Below, one piece after another: positions 17,153-28,914 of a stretch of 64,000 nt of DNA. This DNA is from Closterium sp. NIES-65. Lineage: Eukaryota > Streptophyta > Zygnematophyceae > Desmidiales > Closteriaceae. Location of the stretch: NCBI GenBank assembly GCA_948144175.1, contig CANXME010002590.1, positions 1,266,501 to 1,330,500 of the forward strand, read 5' to 3'. Position 1 is the first letter of the stretch. Every line of letters begins with the position of its first letter. The translations under genes were made by a program, and so were the position numbers. Below the pieces are notes generated by a model. The model saw nothing but the letters and a program-made list of their open reading frames with translations. It ran no database searches and had not been told where the DNA came from.

Positions 17153-19454
17153 CTACAGAAACCGAGGGCCAACCTCAACAAGCCCCAACTGCACACAGAA
17201 CCTGTGGTGGTCACCAATCGCTAAGGCCTTGATGAAAACGTCTGCAGTGTTGGCCTCTAAGGCCACAAAGTCCAGGCGAGCCTGGCCGCGTCGCTGCAGC
17301 TCTCGCAGGAGGAAGTACCTCACGTCAATGCGCTTCACTCTGCTCTCCAGTCGAGGCTCTCGACACAGGAGGATCATGGCCTTGTTGTCAGCGTACAAGG
17401 TCGGTGCAGAGCGAGGCCGCTCACCAAGGTCGGCAAGCAAGAAGGTCAACCAACGAAGCTCCTGTGCCGCCATGGCACCAGCGTAGATCTCTGCCTCTGC
17501 GCTGGAAGTAGCCACAGACGACGACCGTGTAGACCTCCACGACACAGCACCAGCTCCCAGGCTGAAGCAGTAACCCTGAGTCGAGCGCTGAGTCTCCACG
17601 TCGTCAGCGTAGGAAGAGTCGCAGTGACCAGTCAACACCACTGGCTGAGTCCCTCCAAGCACAAGCCCCATGCCTGATGTAGTCGACAGGTACTTCGCCA
17701 CCCTCACAGCTGCTGTCCAGTGGACAGGACGGTGTCTCCCAGTCGCAACAAAGCGAGAAAGGACGCTGAGGGGAAAGGCGAGGTCCGGCCGAGTACAAGT
17801 CATCAGGTACATGAGGCAGCCCACCAGCTCTGCGTAGGGACCACTGGACTCAAAAGGCTCGTCGGGAAAGGGGCCAGTGAGTCTGTGGTCAACAGCAAGA
17901 GGAGTGGGCTGTGTGGTGGAGAACTGGAAGTCGAACCGCCGAAGGACCTGCTGCACCATGTGTGACTGCGTCAGTGTGATGGTGCGAGCGGCTCTGTCCC
18001 GGGTAATCTGCAAGCCAAGGTAACGCTGCAGCTCACCCAGGTCAGTGCACTTGTGTCTCTTCTGCAGTTCGGACTTCACCTGAGCCAGGGCTGCCCTGTC
18101 TGCTGTAGCAAACACCAAGTCGTCGACGTAGACAAGGATAAAGAAGGGAGAAGAACCCCCTCGAACAAACAGCGACGGGTCGGCGGAGGACGGGCTGAAC
18201 CCAAGGTCTCGAAGCGTGGAGCGAAGAGTGTCGTGCCACTCACGGGGCGACTGGCGGAGACCGTAAACTGGTCGCCTCAGGCTCCACTGGGTCCCAGGTG
18301 GGAAGGTGTCAGTGAAGCCAGGAGGACGGCGCAGCCAGATCTCCTCGTGCAGTCGGCCCTGGAGGAACGCAGTGGAGAAGTCGAGGGAGTGCAGCTCGTA
18401 GTCTCGCTGCGCTGCTATGTGGAGTAACACCCGAAGAGTAGTCATCTTCGGGGTCGGGGCGAAGGTCTGGAAGAAGTCAACTCCCTCACGCTGACTGAAG
18501 CCCCTAGCCACGTAGCGCGCCTTGAACACCGGCGGTGCTCCAGGCGGCCGCTTCACCTTGAAGAGCCACATGCCATCGACTACGTTCGCCCTGGGAGGGG
18601 GAACTGCGTCGACGTAGGTGCCTGTGGATCTCCAAGACGCCAACTCTGAGTCCATAGCCGCTTTCCACTGAGAGGCCCACACCCCTGACACTGCCTCGCG
18701 GTAAGTGCGAGGAGTCGGTATGTCAAGGGCGTCGGGGTCTCCCTCAGGGGAGAGCAGCATGGCACACACAGAGGGAGAAGCGGCTGCCCAGTACTCCAGC
18801 TCAGACTCTCTGTCCTCTAGGACGTCACAGCCAAGGGAAAACTCACCCCCGACGGACAGAGGACGGTAGGGAGGAGCTGGCACCACACGGGTGGCGTAGT
18901 CAAGACGGCTGGCGGCAGCAAACTCAGCGACAGCGGCAGTGAGAGCAGAGACCGACGACGGAGGGAAACGAGAGTCGGTGACAAGAGTGGCGAGGACACG
19001 TGCGGCAACAGGACGAACAGTGCGGTAGTAGTCGGTGATAGGAGTGGGGAGGGCTGGGAGAGAGGACGGAGAAGGAGACAGGAGAACGGACACAGGAGAA
19101 GGAGAACGACGACGAGACGTACAAAGGAGGGCAGTGTGGAGGTCAGTAACAGGGGACGAGTGACGAGCACGCGGAGGACAACGAGTGACCAAGTCGCGAC
19201 GGACCGAAGGAGGAGGAGACTGGGGAGGAGTAGAAGACCAGACCGCCGGACGGTCGTCAGGAGGAGGCAACGGAGGAACAAACACAGGAGGAGACTGGGG
19301 GCAGACAAGAGGAGAGGAGGAAAGGCCAAGGGCCCGCAGGCCACTCACAGGTGGGAACAACTGCCGCTCCAGAGGAAGCTGCGGTGGCCGCGGCGGCTGC
19401 TGCTGCGGCGTCGGCGGCTGCGGCTGCGGCTGCTGCTGCTGCGGCTGCTGCGGC

Positions 19455-19501
<47 letters not shown>

Positions 19502-21721
19502 CTGCTGCTGCTGCTGCTGCTGCCGCTGCTGCTCGAGAAGTTCCAGTACCCGCAGCTCCTGCCGCTCCCTCTCCAACCGCTCCTGCTCCTCACGCTCACG
19601 CCGGCGGGCAGCCTGGAGACGTGTGTCGTGGCGGTGGGGAGGCGGAGTGGACTCCGCAGAACCAGGGTCAGGCTCCTCAGACTCAGCACCCCCAGAACCA
19701 GCACCTCCAGTGCCAGGACCTCCAACTCCAGCACCCCCAGAACTAGCACCACCAGTGCCAGCACCTCCAGCTCCAGCACCCCCAGAGCTAGCGCCACCTG
19801 CGCCAGCACCTCCAGCTCCAGCACCCCACGACCGAGTACCCCCAGACCGAGCACCGCCAGCGGCTGCACCTCCAGCTCCAACACCAACCGAGTCCACAGT
19901 AACCTGTCGCGGAAGTGCCGAAGGCTGCTGAGGGGACTGTGAGGAGGACTGTGGGGAGGGAGCCGCTACCTGACGCGCGACCGAGGGTAGAGGGGTAACG
20001 TGGGACACACCAGACGGGGCAGGACCAGGGGGGGGCGGGGGTACCGGAGGGGCGGGAGCAGGAGGAGAGGGTGCGAGGAAAAGAGGGGGAGGGGGTACCG
20101 AGAGACCTCGACAAGGGTACCGGGTGTAGTAGGACACAGACTCGTCAAACCGGACGTCACGAGAGTCTAGGAACTGGTGGAGGGGCGGGTGGTAAAAGGA
20201 CCAGTCGGCAGAGTCCACTGGGAAACCAAGGAAGACACAGGGGATGGCGCGTGCCGAGAGCTTGTCCGCGGAGGTGTCGCGAACAAGCGCAAGGCAGCCC
20301 CAGACTCGAAAGGCCGACCCGACACCAGGGGAACCAGTCCAAAGACTGGTCGGTGAAGCCTCGGGCCGCGAGACACGCGGCTGGAGGTTCAGCTGGTGTG
20401 CGGCGTAGCGAACCGCGTGAGGCCACAGAAAATGGGGCGCACGGGCATGGATCATGGACGTGCGGGCGATGTCCATGACCAAGCCTATGCGGCGCTCAGC
20501 AACCCCATTCTGCTGTGGGGACTCCGGCAGCGTCCAGGACTGGGTGATGCCCTGTTCACCGCAGAATCCGCCGAGAATGCCGGAGCGAAACTCGCCCCCA
20601 CGGTCGGAGTGGAGACAACTGACTTGACGACCACGAGTGCCCTCAGTGGCTAGAAGCCACCTGATCAGCGTAGCAGTCACCTCGGACTTCTTCGCAAGAG
20701 GGAACACTGTGGTGTACCTGGAGAAGTCGTCGACGACCACCAGAAAGTAACGCTCCCTTCCAGACCCCTGCGTCGGGGCAGGGCCCCAGACGTCCAAGTG
20801 GAGAGTCTCGAAGGGAGCGGTGGCCGGACGAAGGGAGGAGGAGTGGGGAGTGGCGCGTAAGCGACCGGCGACGCACGGAGAGCAAGGAGGGGCAGGCGAG
20901 AGAGGGAGCGACGGGAAGGTGCGTGGGAGACCTGAGACAAGTCCCTGACTGAGCATGCTACGTAGGCGAGGGAGCGACGGGTGGCCAAGGCGGTGGTGCC
21001 ACAGGACGGTGCGGTGGGTGAGAGAGCGACAGGAGCACGACGCAGCGACGGGACTGGACACAGCGACCGGACCGGACACTACTGCCTGACTAGACACAGC
21101 AACCGGACTGGGGACCTGGGCCGAAGGGGACGCAACGACCTGAGGGGAGGACGCGACCGGGGAGCGCTCGGTGTGGAGGACGTAGAGACCGGAGCGGGGC
21201 TCCCGGGTGAACGTGGCCAGAACAGCACTTGTGGTAGCGTCTGTACAGACTGCAGTCCGCCCACCCCCCACGAAGGTAACCGTGATCCCCCTGTCCTGGA
21301 GGTATCCAACACCCACCAAGTTCCGAGTGAACGAGGGGATGTGGAGGCCGCGCAGAACACCAGAGAGGACCACAGGGCAGGGGAGGGTGGTGGAGCTGCG
21401 CGCAACGGCTGGTCCAGAGGTGGGATCAGCCAGAGCCACCAACACAGGGGTGAGGAGTGGTGTAAGGGTCGTGTGGTCGCGGAAGAAGCACTGAGACGCG
21501 CCCGAGTCCAGCGTGAACGACAGAGAGGCCTTAGCCGGAGGGTCACGTGACTCAGTCGCTACACAAGCACCTAGAGCAGCAACACAAGCACCTAAGCTAG
21601 ACAGGCACAAGGCTACACTAGCGGGAGGCAAGCAGGCTAACCTACGAACACGCGAGCACACAGATCCATCAGCACTATAGTCAGCATCAACATACAAAGC
21701 ATGCTGACGCGCATCGTCCAT
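17153..21721 (-). CDS. pol: Element B pol polyprotein
   Basis: Open for 1522 codons from an ATG at 21719-21721, but the same frame is open further back to the TAG at 22100-22102, so a Gag-Pol readthrough product is possible. Motifs in order: protease FTLDSGASQCFF; HHRLGHPSLPRL and CSPC; integrase VVDDFSRYTT, LHSDRGGEF, NGVAERR; a linker rich in GGAGAGG and a poly-Gln run (about 19440-19530); RT KARYVARGFSQ, LDFSTAFLQG, YVDDLVFA; RNase H GHCDSSYADD, SSAEAEIYAG and YADNKAMILL; end NTADVFIKAL. All catalytic residues seem present. Relative to A, RNase H has AEAEIY in place of CEAEIY and a different integrase-RT linker. Confidence 0.95.
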
Positions 21722-22099
21722 GGACAGATCAAAGACATCAATCTTACGGGCTAACAGACGAGACCTGTGAGGCGTGACCGCCAGAGGGCCCCAACGAGCC
21801 CGGTAGAGGTCGTCGAGGCGGCGGAAGCACCGCGCGGCAGAGTGGTCGTCGCGCCCACAGAGACAGGGGCTGCCCGGCCCGGTGACGCACCAGTGGGTGC
21901 AGGGGCCAGCGTCACGGCGAGGGGGGCGAGGGGCCCAGCTGGAAGAGCTGCTGCTGCGGACGGTGCTCCCAGGGCCTCCCGGACCCCACTGCGGCGGGGG
22001 ACCCCAGTGCTGCTGCAGACCCCACTGCAGTGGGGGCCCCCACTGCTGGAACTGCTGCGGTGCCTGCTGCTGCTGCTGTCCCAGCTGCTGCTGCTGTCC
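21722..22099 (-). CDS. Element B Gag C-terminal part with zinc knuckle (after TAG)
   Basis: In the same frame as gag and pol, this stretch encodes a Gln/Trp/Pro-rich segment, then a Cys/His cluster C-x3-C-x7-C-x-C-x4-H-x4-C (within CTHWCVTG and CLCGRDDHSAARC), and RRLDDLYRARW. Related Gags carry their knuckle before the protease as part of Gag, so the TAG cuts off the nucleocapsid. Either the stop is read through or Gag of this copy is truncated. Confidence 0.75.
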
Positions 22100-23173
22100 C
22101 TACTGTGGCTGGTGCTGCTGTGGCGGCTGCTGCTGGGGGGCAACGCCCCCGCCGGTCGGGCCACCACCTTTGGGTGGGCCTGTCTGTCCTGCACCTCCTC
22201 CAAGGCCCCCTCCCCCTGGTGCACCACCGCCGCCGCCGCCGCCGCCTCCGCCACCACCGCCGCTCCCACCTCCACCGCCACCTCCACCGCCGCCTCCACC
22301 GCCCCCACCTCCCCCCTTCCCGCCCTTCTTGCCACTCTTGCCCCGTTTCTGCCAGTCTCCGGCAGAAACGGCAGCGGTGTCCTCAGAGACCGACACAGCA
22401 GCAGAAGCGCGGGTAGCGGTGAAAGTGGGAAGCTGAGGGGCGGCACACCCCGCAAAGAGACGGGGGGCCACCGCATCAGTGGCGGAGGCAACGGTGAGGA
22501 GACTGCTCTCGATGGTCCCTAGAGCAGTCGCTAGGAGGTCGATAGTGAGCTCAGTGGGGTGCTTCTGAAGAAGCGCGTCGCGGGCAGTGGCAAGGCGGTC
22601 AGGGAGGCGGGTGACTAACCAGTGAAGAGTGAGCCACATGGGGGGGGGAGCAACAAGAAGCTGTGCGTCGGTACAGGCAGCGCGGAAACCGGCGTCAAGC
22701 GAGCGGAGGTGAGTCACTAGGTCGGAAACAGTCGCAAACGAGCCTAGGTCGGGAAACACAAACGGCATGAGGAGGCGACTTAGGGAGGCAGAGGAGGGGG
22801 TGGAGTAGCGAGCAACAATAGCCTCCCAAACCCCCTGTGCAGTCTCCACCTGGTCAAAGTGGGCGGCCTCAGTCGGGGGGAGAAGCTCCGACAGAGTGAG
22901 AGCGGCGGCTGCGTCACGCAAGAGCCACACGTCTCTGGCCAGGACCCGACGGTCGTAGTCCGCCTGGGCCGTAGGGGTCGGCTCCGGGGCGGTCGGCAGG
23001 GCGGCGGGGGACGGGGGGGCCTGTAGGGCATCAGACGCGTGAGCCCACAGAGTGGCGCCGTCCTGCCGCTGGCTGGTGAGGAAGCGCGTGGTCTGGCGCT
23101 GCCAGGAGCTAAACTCTATTGGGCGTCCCTCCGCGTCGAAACGGAGGCGACGAGACTCCATGACTGATGCCAT
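22100..23173 (-). CDS. gag: Element B Gag (capsid part), ending at TAG
   Basis: 357 codons from ATG 23171-23173 (MASVMESRRLRFDAEGRPIE). Capsid-like motifs match A in order: EAAHFDQVETAQGVWEAIV, SRLLMPFVFPDL, THLRSLDAGFRAA, MWLTLHWLVTRLP, then a basic KRGKSGKKGGK run and a poly-Gly tract. It ends in Gln-rich sequence at TAG in the context CAG TAG GGA, amid CAG codons. The frame continues unbroken into pol. Confidence 0.9.
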   Translation of the reverse strand: MASVMESRRLRFDAEGRPIEFSSWQRQTTRFLTSQRQDGATLWAHASDALQAPPSPAALPTAPEPTPTAQADYDRRVLARDVWLLRDAAAALTLSELLPPTEAAHFDQVETAQGVWEAIVARYSTPSSASLSRLLMPFVFPDLGSFATVSDLVTHLRSLDAGFRAACTDAQLLVAPPPMWLTLHWLVTRLPDRLATARDALLQKHPTELTIDLLATALGTIESSLLTVASATDAVAPRLFAGCAAPQLPTFTATRASAAVSVSEDTAAVSAGDWQKRGKSGKKGGKGGGGGGGGGGGGGGGGGSGGGGGGGGGGGGGAPGGGGLGGGAGQTGPPKGGGPTGGGVAPQQQPPQQHQPQ

Positions 23174-24280
23174 GCTAGAGGCGGCTGGAGCTCGGCAGAG
23201 GCTGAGCTAAGAACGAGGAGGAAACCTACGGAGCGCCAGGAGGGAGAACGGCGGAGTACTGCTGGAGCACGGAGGAAAACAGAGCTAGGAACGCTAGTCT
23301 AGTAAACGGCTGGAGGAGGCAGGTCTGACGAGCAGATCGAGGAGCCAAAGAGTCGTTCGAGGGGCTGGCGGAGCGAGGAGAGACCTAGCTAACAACGAAC
23401 GTCAAGGCTACCCTAAACAGCTAAGCGGAGCGGCCTCCAGCCGCGACGGTGCGAAACACTGTGAGTATGAGTGACGCGAGTGACGAACCAACGGAGGTCG
23501 GGTGGTCCTAGGTGGTGTGCGCGCGAGATAAGGGGATGTGAGCGGTTGGAAGGGGCTGTGAGCGGCTGGAAGGGGCCGTGAGCGGTTGGAAGGGGCTGTG
23601 AGCGGTTGGAACGGGCTGTGAGCGGTTGGAACGGGCTGTGAGCGGTTGGAACGGGCTGTGAGCGGTTGGAAGGGGCTGTGAGCGGCTGGAAGGGGCTGTG
23701 AGCGGGTGGGAGGTGCTAGCTGGCGCCAACTGCTGGCGGCTAGGTTCCGGTGGCTAGCTGTTGCTGGCGGCTAGCTTCTGCCTAGCCGTGCTGCTGCTGC
23801 AGGAGCACGCGCTGCTGCCTAGCCGTGCTTCTGCTGCAATGCACGCGCTGCTGCCTAGCCGTGCTGCTGCAGCAATGCACGCGCTGCTGCCTAGCCGTGC
23901 TGCTGCAGCAATGCACGCGCTGCTGCCTAGTCGTGCTGCTGCAGCAATGCACGCGCTGCTGCTGCAATGTGCGTGCTGCAGTGGCGTGCGCGGCTGCCGC
24001 TGGCTAACGCGCGCGCTGCTGCGGGCTAAGGACGACTACGCGGGCCCGCGGGTGGGGGGGGGGGGAGATTCCCCTCTGGAGCGCGACGAAACGAGGGGCC
24101 AGCGGGGCCCTTTAAGCGCGACGAAAAACGAGGCCCGCGGGGGCCCGTAAACGTGACGAAAACGAGGCCCGCGGGGGCCGTCCTACCCGCGACGAAATGG
24201 GGCCTAAGGGACGGGCGCCTCGGGACTGGCTAAGGGAGGGAGCAGAAGCGTGGGAGGGATTAAAACCTACTCTAATACCA
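23174..24280 (-). repeat. Element B leader with two tandem arrays
   Basis: Non-coding leader between primer site and gag. Array 1 (about 23541-23703) has eight copies of a 20-bp unit agcggttggaaggggctgtg. Array 2 (about 23780-23970) has four to five copies of a 36-bp unit that begins ctgctgcctagccgtg and ends caatgcacgcg. From 24040 a third motif, acgaaaacgaggcccgcggg, repeats about three times. None is gene-like. Confidence 0.85.
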
Positions 24281-24430
24281 TCTTAAACTAGGCTAGGAGA
24301 GAAGTATCGAAAGTGTGTTTCGAGTGGTGAGAGGCAAGGGATACAAGTGTCGACCTAAAGTGTTGTACCCTTTAGAGGGCAACTCACTGTAGCCTAGACT
24401 AACAATATAAAGAATATATAACATTTGACA
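24281..24430 (-). repeat. Element B 5' LTR (150 bp)
   Basis: Identical to 16796-16945, followed on the minus strand by the primer site TGGTATTAGAG. Confidence 0.95.
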
Positions 24431-24435
24431 CCCAC

Positions 24436-24833
24436 CTCCTCGTGCTGGCTCTAGTGGTGTAGAGGGCATATCGGCCCCGCTTGACCTTTCGGTGCTTGAA
24501 GGGGCAGGCGAGCCGAAGCGTGGCCCAGCGACCATTGCTGTGCCTGTGGATTTCGGCCAGTTTGAGAGAGAATTTGCTGCCAAGGCTAGGATTGCGGAGA
24601 GTGGGAGGAAAGAGGGAGCAGCAGCAGCAGGAGTAGGAATGGCAGGAGGAGCAGGAGCAGGAGGAGCAGGAGTGGGGTTGACGGCGGTTCAGGGGGGTGA
24701 GAGGGGGGTGGGGAGCAAGGAGCAAGGGAAGGGGAAGGGAAGTGCAGGGAGTCAGGTGGAGGGAGGAAGGGGAGGAGGAGGCGTGGGACCTACCATGGCA
24801 GATCTGGAATGGGCGGCGTTGGGTAGAAACTAG
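24436..24833 (+). pseudogene. Duplicated fragment of the host-gene last exon (right part)
   Basis: Continues the duplicated exon after element B; matches 2401-2798 with about two changes (including Gly to Arg in the second-last codon). The stop TAG is at 24831-24833. Without upstream exons it is a gene fragment. Confidence 0.9.
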
Positions 24834-25463
24834 CGCAGTTATTGAGGATGGTTGATTCTATGTACCGGTAGAATTCACAAATCACAAATCGCTGGTGTGG
24901 TGTGTAACCTGTGATTGGAAAATTTGGGAATTCATATGTGTCCTGGGATAAGGAATGTTCTCCGGTCCTTTGTTTACTAATGTAACTGAATGGCACTATA
25001 AAAAGGGGTCTGAAAAGTAGGCATAATACGATAGCTGTTCTTGGTGAAGGATGGAGACGCATTGTCGCATAAATAGTTCTGAGACAATTACCAGTGACAT
25101 ATGCATGAAATAGCAAGCTTTGTTGTCGCATACTGTGCTCAGGATAGCTTGAGTGTAAGAACGCTGGTGGGCGATGGATTACAGAAAGAGCCGGATGGTC
25201 TGGTCTGGGAGATACCGTAGGAGAGCCAGAGAACAGCGGCATTGGCAAAGGCATAGCTTCATTATCAACAGCCCACCAAATGCAAAGAAAGGCAAAAGCG
25301 ATGTAGAAAACATCCAGCGTGTTCTTCCAACACTCTATTCCTTGCAGCCTATCTTGCCCCTTCATCTCCCGCCCTCCACACCACCTCTGATGCTCCCGCA
25401 CGCCCCTGCGATAGCACGAACATATAGCAGCCCCCCTCACATCCGCCTCCTCGCCCCCCCTCC

Positions 25464-25466
<3 letters not shown>

Positions 25467-25498
<32 letters not shown>

Positions 25499-25522
25499 AA
25501 CACACACACACACACACACAAA

Positions 25523-25578
<56 letters not shown>
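25467..25578. repeat. (CA)n microsatellite, copy 2
   Basis: Homologous to 3432-3551 but about 8 bp shorter, with two caaacaaac interruptions. Confidence 0.96.
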
Positions 25579-25672
25579 ACAGCAGCAGCAGAACTAGCTG
25601 CTGTCTGCTGCTGCTCCCTTCCCCTTGCTGCCACCCTCCCCGTTCCATTGCAAGCTTCGAATCTCCGACTTC

Positions 25673-26809
25673 TTAAATCTCCGGCTGCACACTAGGCTTG
25701 GTGACCAGCTTCGGCAAATGCTGCTTGGTAACCGGCTTCGGGAAAGGCCGCACACCAGGCTTGGTGAGCGGCTTCGAGCCAGGCAGCACACCAGGCCAGC
25801 CTGAGGTGACCGGCTTCCCGAAAGGCCGCACACCAGGCTTGGTGACCGGCTTGAGCACGGGCCTCACCCCCACGAGCGGCTTCGAGCCAGGCTTGGTGAC
25901 TGGCTTGAGGACGGGCCTCACCCTGGGGAACCTGTCAGGGCGGAACACCTTCTCGACCAATTTGTGCGCGTTCCTCCCCGCCTTCCCGAGCGAGTTCTTC
26001 ACGGCGCCGCTGAGATCATCCGACGACCACTTCAAGTCCGCCGCCACATCACGGAGCACCCGCGGGTCCTCGAAATCAACGGAGTCAACGGATTCAGTGG
26101 AGTCATCACTATCGCCCCCGAGAAGCGCGCGCGGCTGGGGGGCTGCGCCCGAGTTGCTGTCGGCGCCCGAGGTGCTGACAGCTCCCGCCCCCTTCTTTTG
26201 AGTCGACTCAAAGGTGCTGACGGGTGCCGCCTCCTGCTTCCCAACTGCCGGCACGCCACTCTCAGCGCCCTTGGGCTTCGCGGATGCCTTGTCAGCAATT
26301 TTCAGGTAGCCGGTTGTCTTCTTGGTCATTCGAGTATAATGCTTCCTCGTCGCTGCCCACTTGACGCACCTGCCTCTCCTACGCCGCACGCAGTGCTTCT
26401 TCTTCCCCTGCTTCCCCTTCTTGGGCCGCGCGGCGATGGACTTGCCATTGGGTGAAGCCACGGAGTCCACTGGCGCGCGCGCGTTCGTCGCCGCCTGCCC
26501 GTCGAGCGGCGATTTCTTCGCGCTGCCACTGGCGCCGTCCAACTCCGATGGCTGCTTCAAGTCCGCTGCCACATCCGCCAAAATTCGCGGATCCTCCGAG
26601 TTATCGGATTCAACCCAGTCAACGGAGTCAACTGCAGCCTCGCTTTTGGCCTCGAGGAGCGCGCGCGCGTCGTATGCTTCCTCGAGACCGGCGGGCTCGT
26701 TGATGTCGTAATAACCATCCGGAGGGAGCGCCGCGAAAGCAGCGAGGAAGTTCAGAGACGCCACAAGGACGAGGGCGAGCAGAAACTTGCGAGGGCGAGA
26801 CGTGCCCAT
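25673..26809 (-). CDS. Putative secreted basic/proline-rich protein, 378 aa (copy 2)
   Basis: The translation is identical to the gene at 3647-4783; I see one synonymous change (Lys codon, t/c at about 26342). The signal peptide, two acidic repeats (49-85, 227-261), C140/C148 and KPVTKPG tail are unchanged. The 5' and 3' flanks are copied too, so both copies may be expressed. A protein unchanged between copies fits a recent duplication, gene conversion or constraint; the divergence is too low to choose. Confidence 0.75.
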   Translation of the reverse strand: MGTSRPRKFLLALVLVASLNFLAAFAALPPDGYYDINEPAGLEEAYDARALLEAKSEAAVDSVDWVESDNSEDPRILADVAADLKQPSELDGASGSAKKSPLDGQAATNARAPVDSVASPNGKSIAARPKKGKQGKKKHCVRRRRGRCVKWAATRKHYTRMTKKTTGYLKIADKASAKPKGAESGVPAVGKQEAAPVSTFESTQKKGAGAVSTSGADSNSGAAPQPRALLGGDSDDSTESVDSVDFEDPRVLRDVAADLKWSSDDLSGAVKNSLGKAGRNAHKLVEKVFRPDRFPRVRPVLKPVTKPGSKPLVGVRPVLKPVTKPGVRPFGKPVTSGWPGVLPGSKPLTKPGVRPFPKPVTKQHLPKLVTKPSVQPEI

Positions 26810-27396
26810 GATGTTGGCTGTTGCTATCAGTTTAGCTGGAGAGGAAGCTCTGAGAAAGGCTGTACTGAATTGGTTTTACTGCTGAATCTGGTAGAAGAAG
26901 GTCTGTTGAATGAGTTGTTTCCAACTCCCTCCGCGTTATATGCGGCTACTAAGCATGAGTGCCGATTGCAGACTTCGCTGTAATGTTGCGGCTCGGCATC
27001 AGATGAGGAGGCTCGCCCCCATGAGGCTTCTCGTAGCGCCTGGGTCGATTTGGGTCTCATAGCGTTGGATGCGGCGGTGATTACTGGGGAACTTAGGCCA
27101 CCCAAGTCTACTAGCGCTCTGGTCGTAGTGACGGCACATCGAAATTATGAAACAGAGAATCGGGTAAGGAAAGTATTTTAGCGGCCAGGAGTGGTGGAGA
27201 GGTTTTCTTTTGGGATCGATGTAAGCTGGGAGGTGGCTCGCTGCGCGATCACCATTCACGAGTTGCGCGGGATGTGCGGCGGAGCAATAATTGCGCACCG
27301 CACATTGGCGATCTAATACAACATTTCACACTTCAATCACGATTGGAGATATGTATGTATCTATAGTAAGAAAAACATTTGTTTTGAAAATCTATA
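26810..27396 (-). promoter_or_regulatory. Duplicated upstream region of the 378-aa gene
   Basis: Copy of 4784-5370 with a few substitutions (for example gggcctcat to gggtctcat). It holds the same TATA-like string about 130 bp upstream of the start codon. No other gene is seen. Confidence 0.35.
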
Positions 27397-28010
27397 TTGC
27401 TATTGAGCTCGCAGGGAAACCCAAGTCTCAGCAAAAACTTCTACAGTAACAGAATTACACTACGCTAGGACTTACGAGCAGAAACTAAAAAGCTTCCAAC
27501 CCTTTTTGGCAATTTCCATGCAAGGACCCCAGGCGCGAACGATCAACCAACGGGTTGAGCAGACATTTCATCACCAGGGGGCCGCGACTTGAGGAGTTGC
27601 GAAGAGAATCGGCGCGTAGTAGAAGTTCAGAACGTTCAGAGAAACTGACTCTCTTGAAAATGGGGAGAAGAAACCGTTCGGGGTAGCCGCGAACACGAAG
27701 TCTTGCGAAAAATAAGGCGCAGGAGTTGAAAACATCTTCGCGCGAGGAGGATTGCAGAAGGAATCTTCTCAGTTCGCTACGAATGAAGCTCACTTTAGTG
27801 CTCCTGGTATGGTACGAGTTGAACGGTAAACAGAGATATCGGTTCATCGGCTTCTGGAAGAGCTTGCAATCCAGGATACCCTTTTCTTGAAACGTTTACC
27901 CGTAAAGAAAGTAACGTCCAGAAAGTCCATGGAATGAACTGAAATGTTCCAGGTCAGTTTAATGGATGGATGGAGATGGTCAAACTTGGACTTAAAGCTG
28001 TCAAAGCGGC
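27397..28010 (-). pseudogene. Duplicated C-terminal RT fragment of the Penelope-like element
   Basis: Copy of 5371-5985, including the terminal repeat, the LRVRGYP motif and the same frameshift. It joins the GC-rich array at 28005. The rest of the element (RT N-terminus, ORF1, ribozyme region) is absent on this side. Confidence 0.85.
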
Positions 28011-28914
28011 CCCGTCGCCGCCTCTCACCCTACGCGGCCCCGTCGCTGCCCCTACGCGGCCTCGTCGCCGCCCCTCCGCGGCCCCGTTGCCGCCCTTAGC
28101 GGCCTCGTCGCCGCCCGTAGCGGCCCCGTCTTCACCTCTCACCCTACGCGGCCCCGTCGCCGCCCCTACGCGGCCCCGTCGCCGCCCCTAGCGGCCATGT
28201 CGCCACCCCTATCGGCCCCGTCGCCGCCTCTCACCCTACGCGGCCCCGTCGCCGCCCATACGCGGCCCCGTCGCCGCCCCTAGCGGCCCCGTCGCCGCCC
28301 CCTAGCGGCCCCGTCGTCGCCTCTCACTCTAAGCGGCCCCATCGCCGCCCCTAAGCGGCCCCGTTGCCGACCCTAAGCGGCCCCGTTGCCGACCCTAAGT
28401 GGCCCCGTTGCCGCCCCTACGCGGCCCTGTCGCCGCCTCTAAGCGGCCCTGTCGCCGCCACAACATGTCCCCGTCGCCGCTCCCGTCTCTTAGCGGCCCA
28501 GACGCCGCCCCTAACGGCCCCAACGCCGCCCTTATCGAGCAGCCCAGCAGCAGAGCCGCCGAGCCGCCTAACAACTGAGCAGCCGATCCGCCGAGCCGCC
28601 AAGCCGCGCAGCAGCCAAGCCGCTGAGCCGCCCAGCAGCCAAGCCGCCGAGCAGCCGAGCCGCCGAGCAGCCGAGCCGGCGAGCCGCCCAGAAGCCGAGC
28701 CGCCGAGCCGCCCAGCAGCCGAGCCTCCCAGCAGCCGAGCCTCCCAGCAGCCGAGCCGCCCAGCAGCTGAGCCGCCCAGCCGCCGAGCCGCCCAGCAGTC
28801 GAGCCGCCCAGCAGTCGAGCCGCCCTGCCGTCGAGCCGCTCCTCGTCCTACCGGCGCGCCCCTGCCCTACTTACTCCGACTCGTGAGCTCACTCCTTGCT
28901 AGGCCACTGAAGTC
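28005..28914 (+). repeat. GC-rich array joining the Penelope-like fragment to Copia C leader
   Basis: 28005-28430 corresponds to the array at 5986-6336 with one extra block of about 56 bp. Beyond it the same unit continues without a boundary into C's leader, changes at about 28530 to gagccgccgagcagc repeats, and reaches gag at 28915. No LTR or primer site separates the Penelope-like fragment from C. Confidence 0.85.

Larger units (their letters stand above)
16796..24430 (-). mobile_element. Copia element B, complete, 7635 bp
   Basis: LTRs at 16796-16945 and 24281-24430 are 150 bp and identical. The 5-bp duplication CCCAC flanks it (16791-16795 and 24431-24435), and the undisturbed target CCCAC is seen in the paralogous sequence at 2396-2400. 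The primer site TGGTATTAGAGTAGG directly follows the 5' LTR; a purine tract ending GGGGGTG precedes the 3' LTR. On the minus strand the LTR starts TGTCAAATG and ends TTAAGA, not the usual CA. Gag and pol are in one frame, separated by a single TAG. It is a different subfamily from A: the proteins are clearly related but well diverged. Confidence 0.97.

Noticed and set aside
19345-19887. Several long frames on the + strand (poly-Leu, poly-Cys, poly-Ala) in element B
   Set aside because: They are shadow translations of the Gln/Gly-rich pol linker in other frames.
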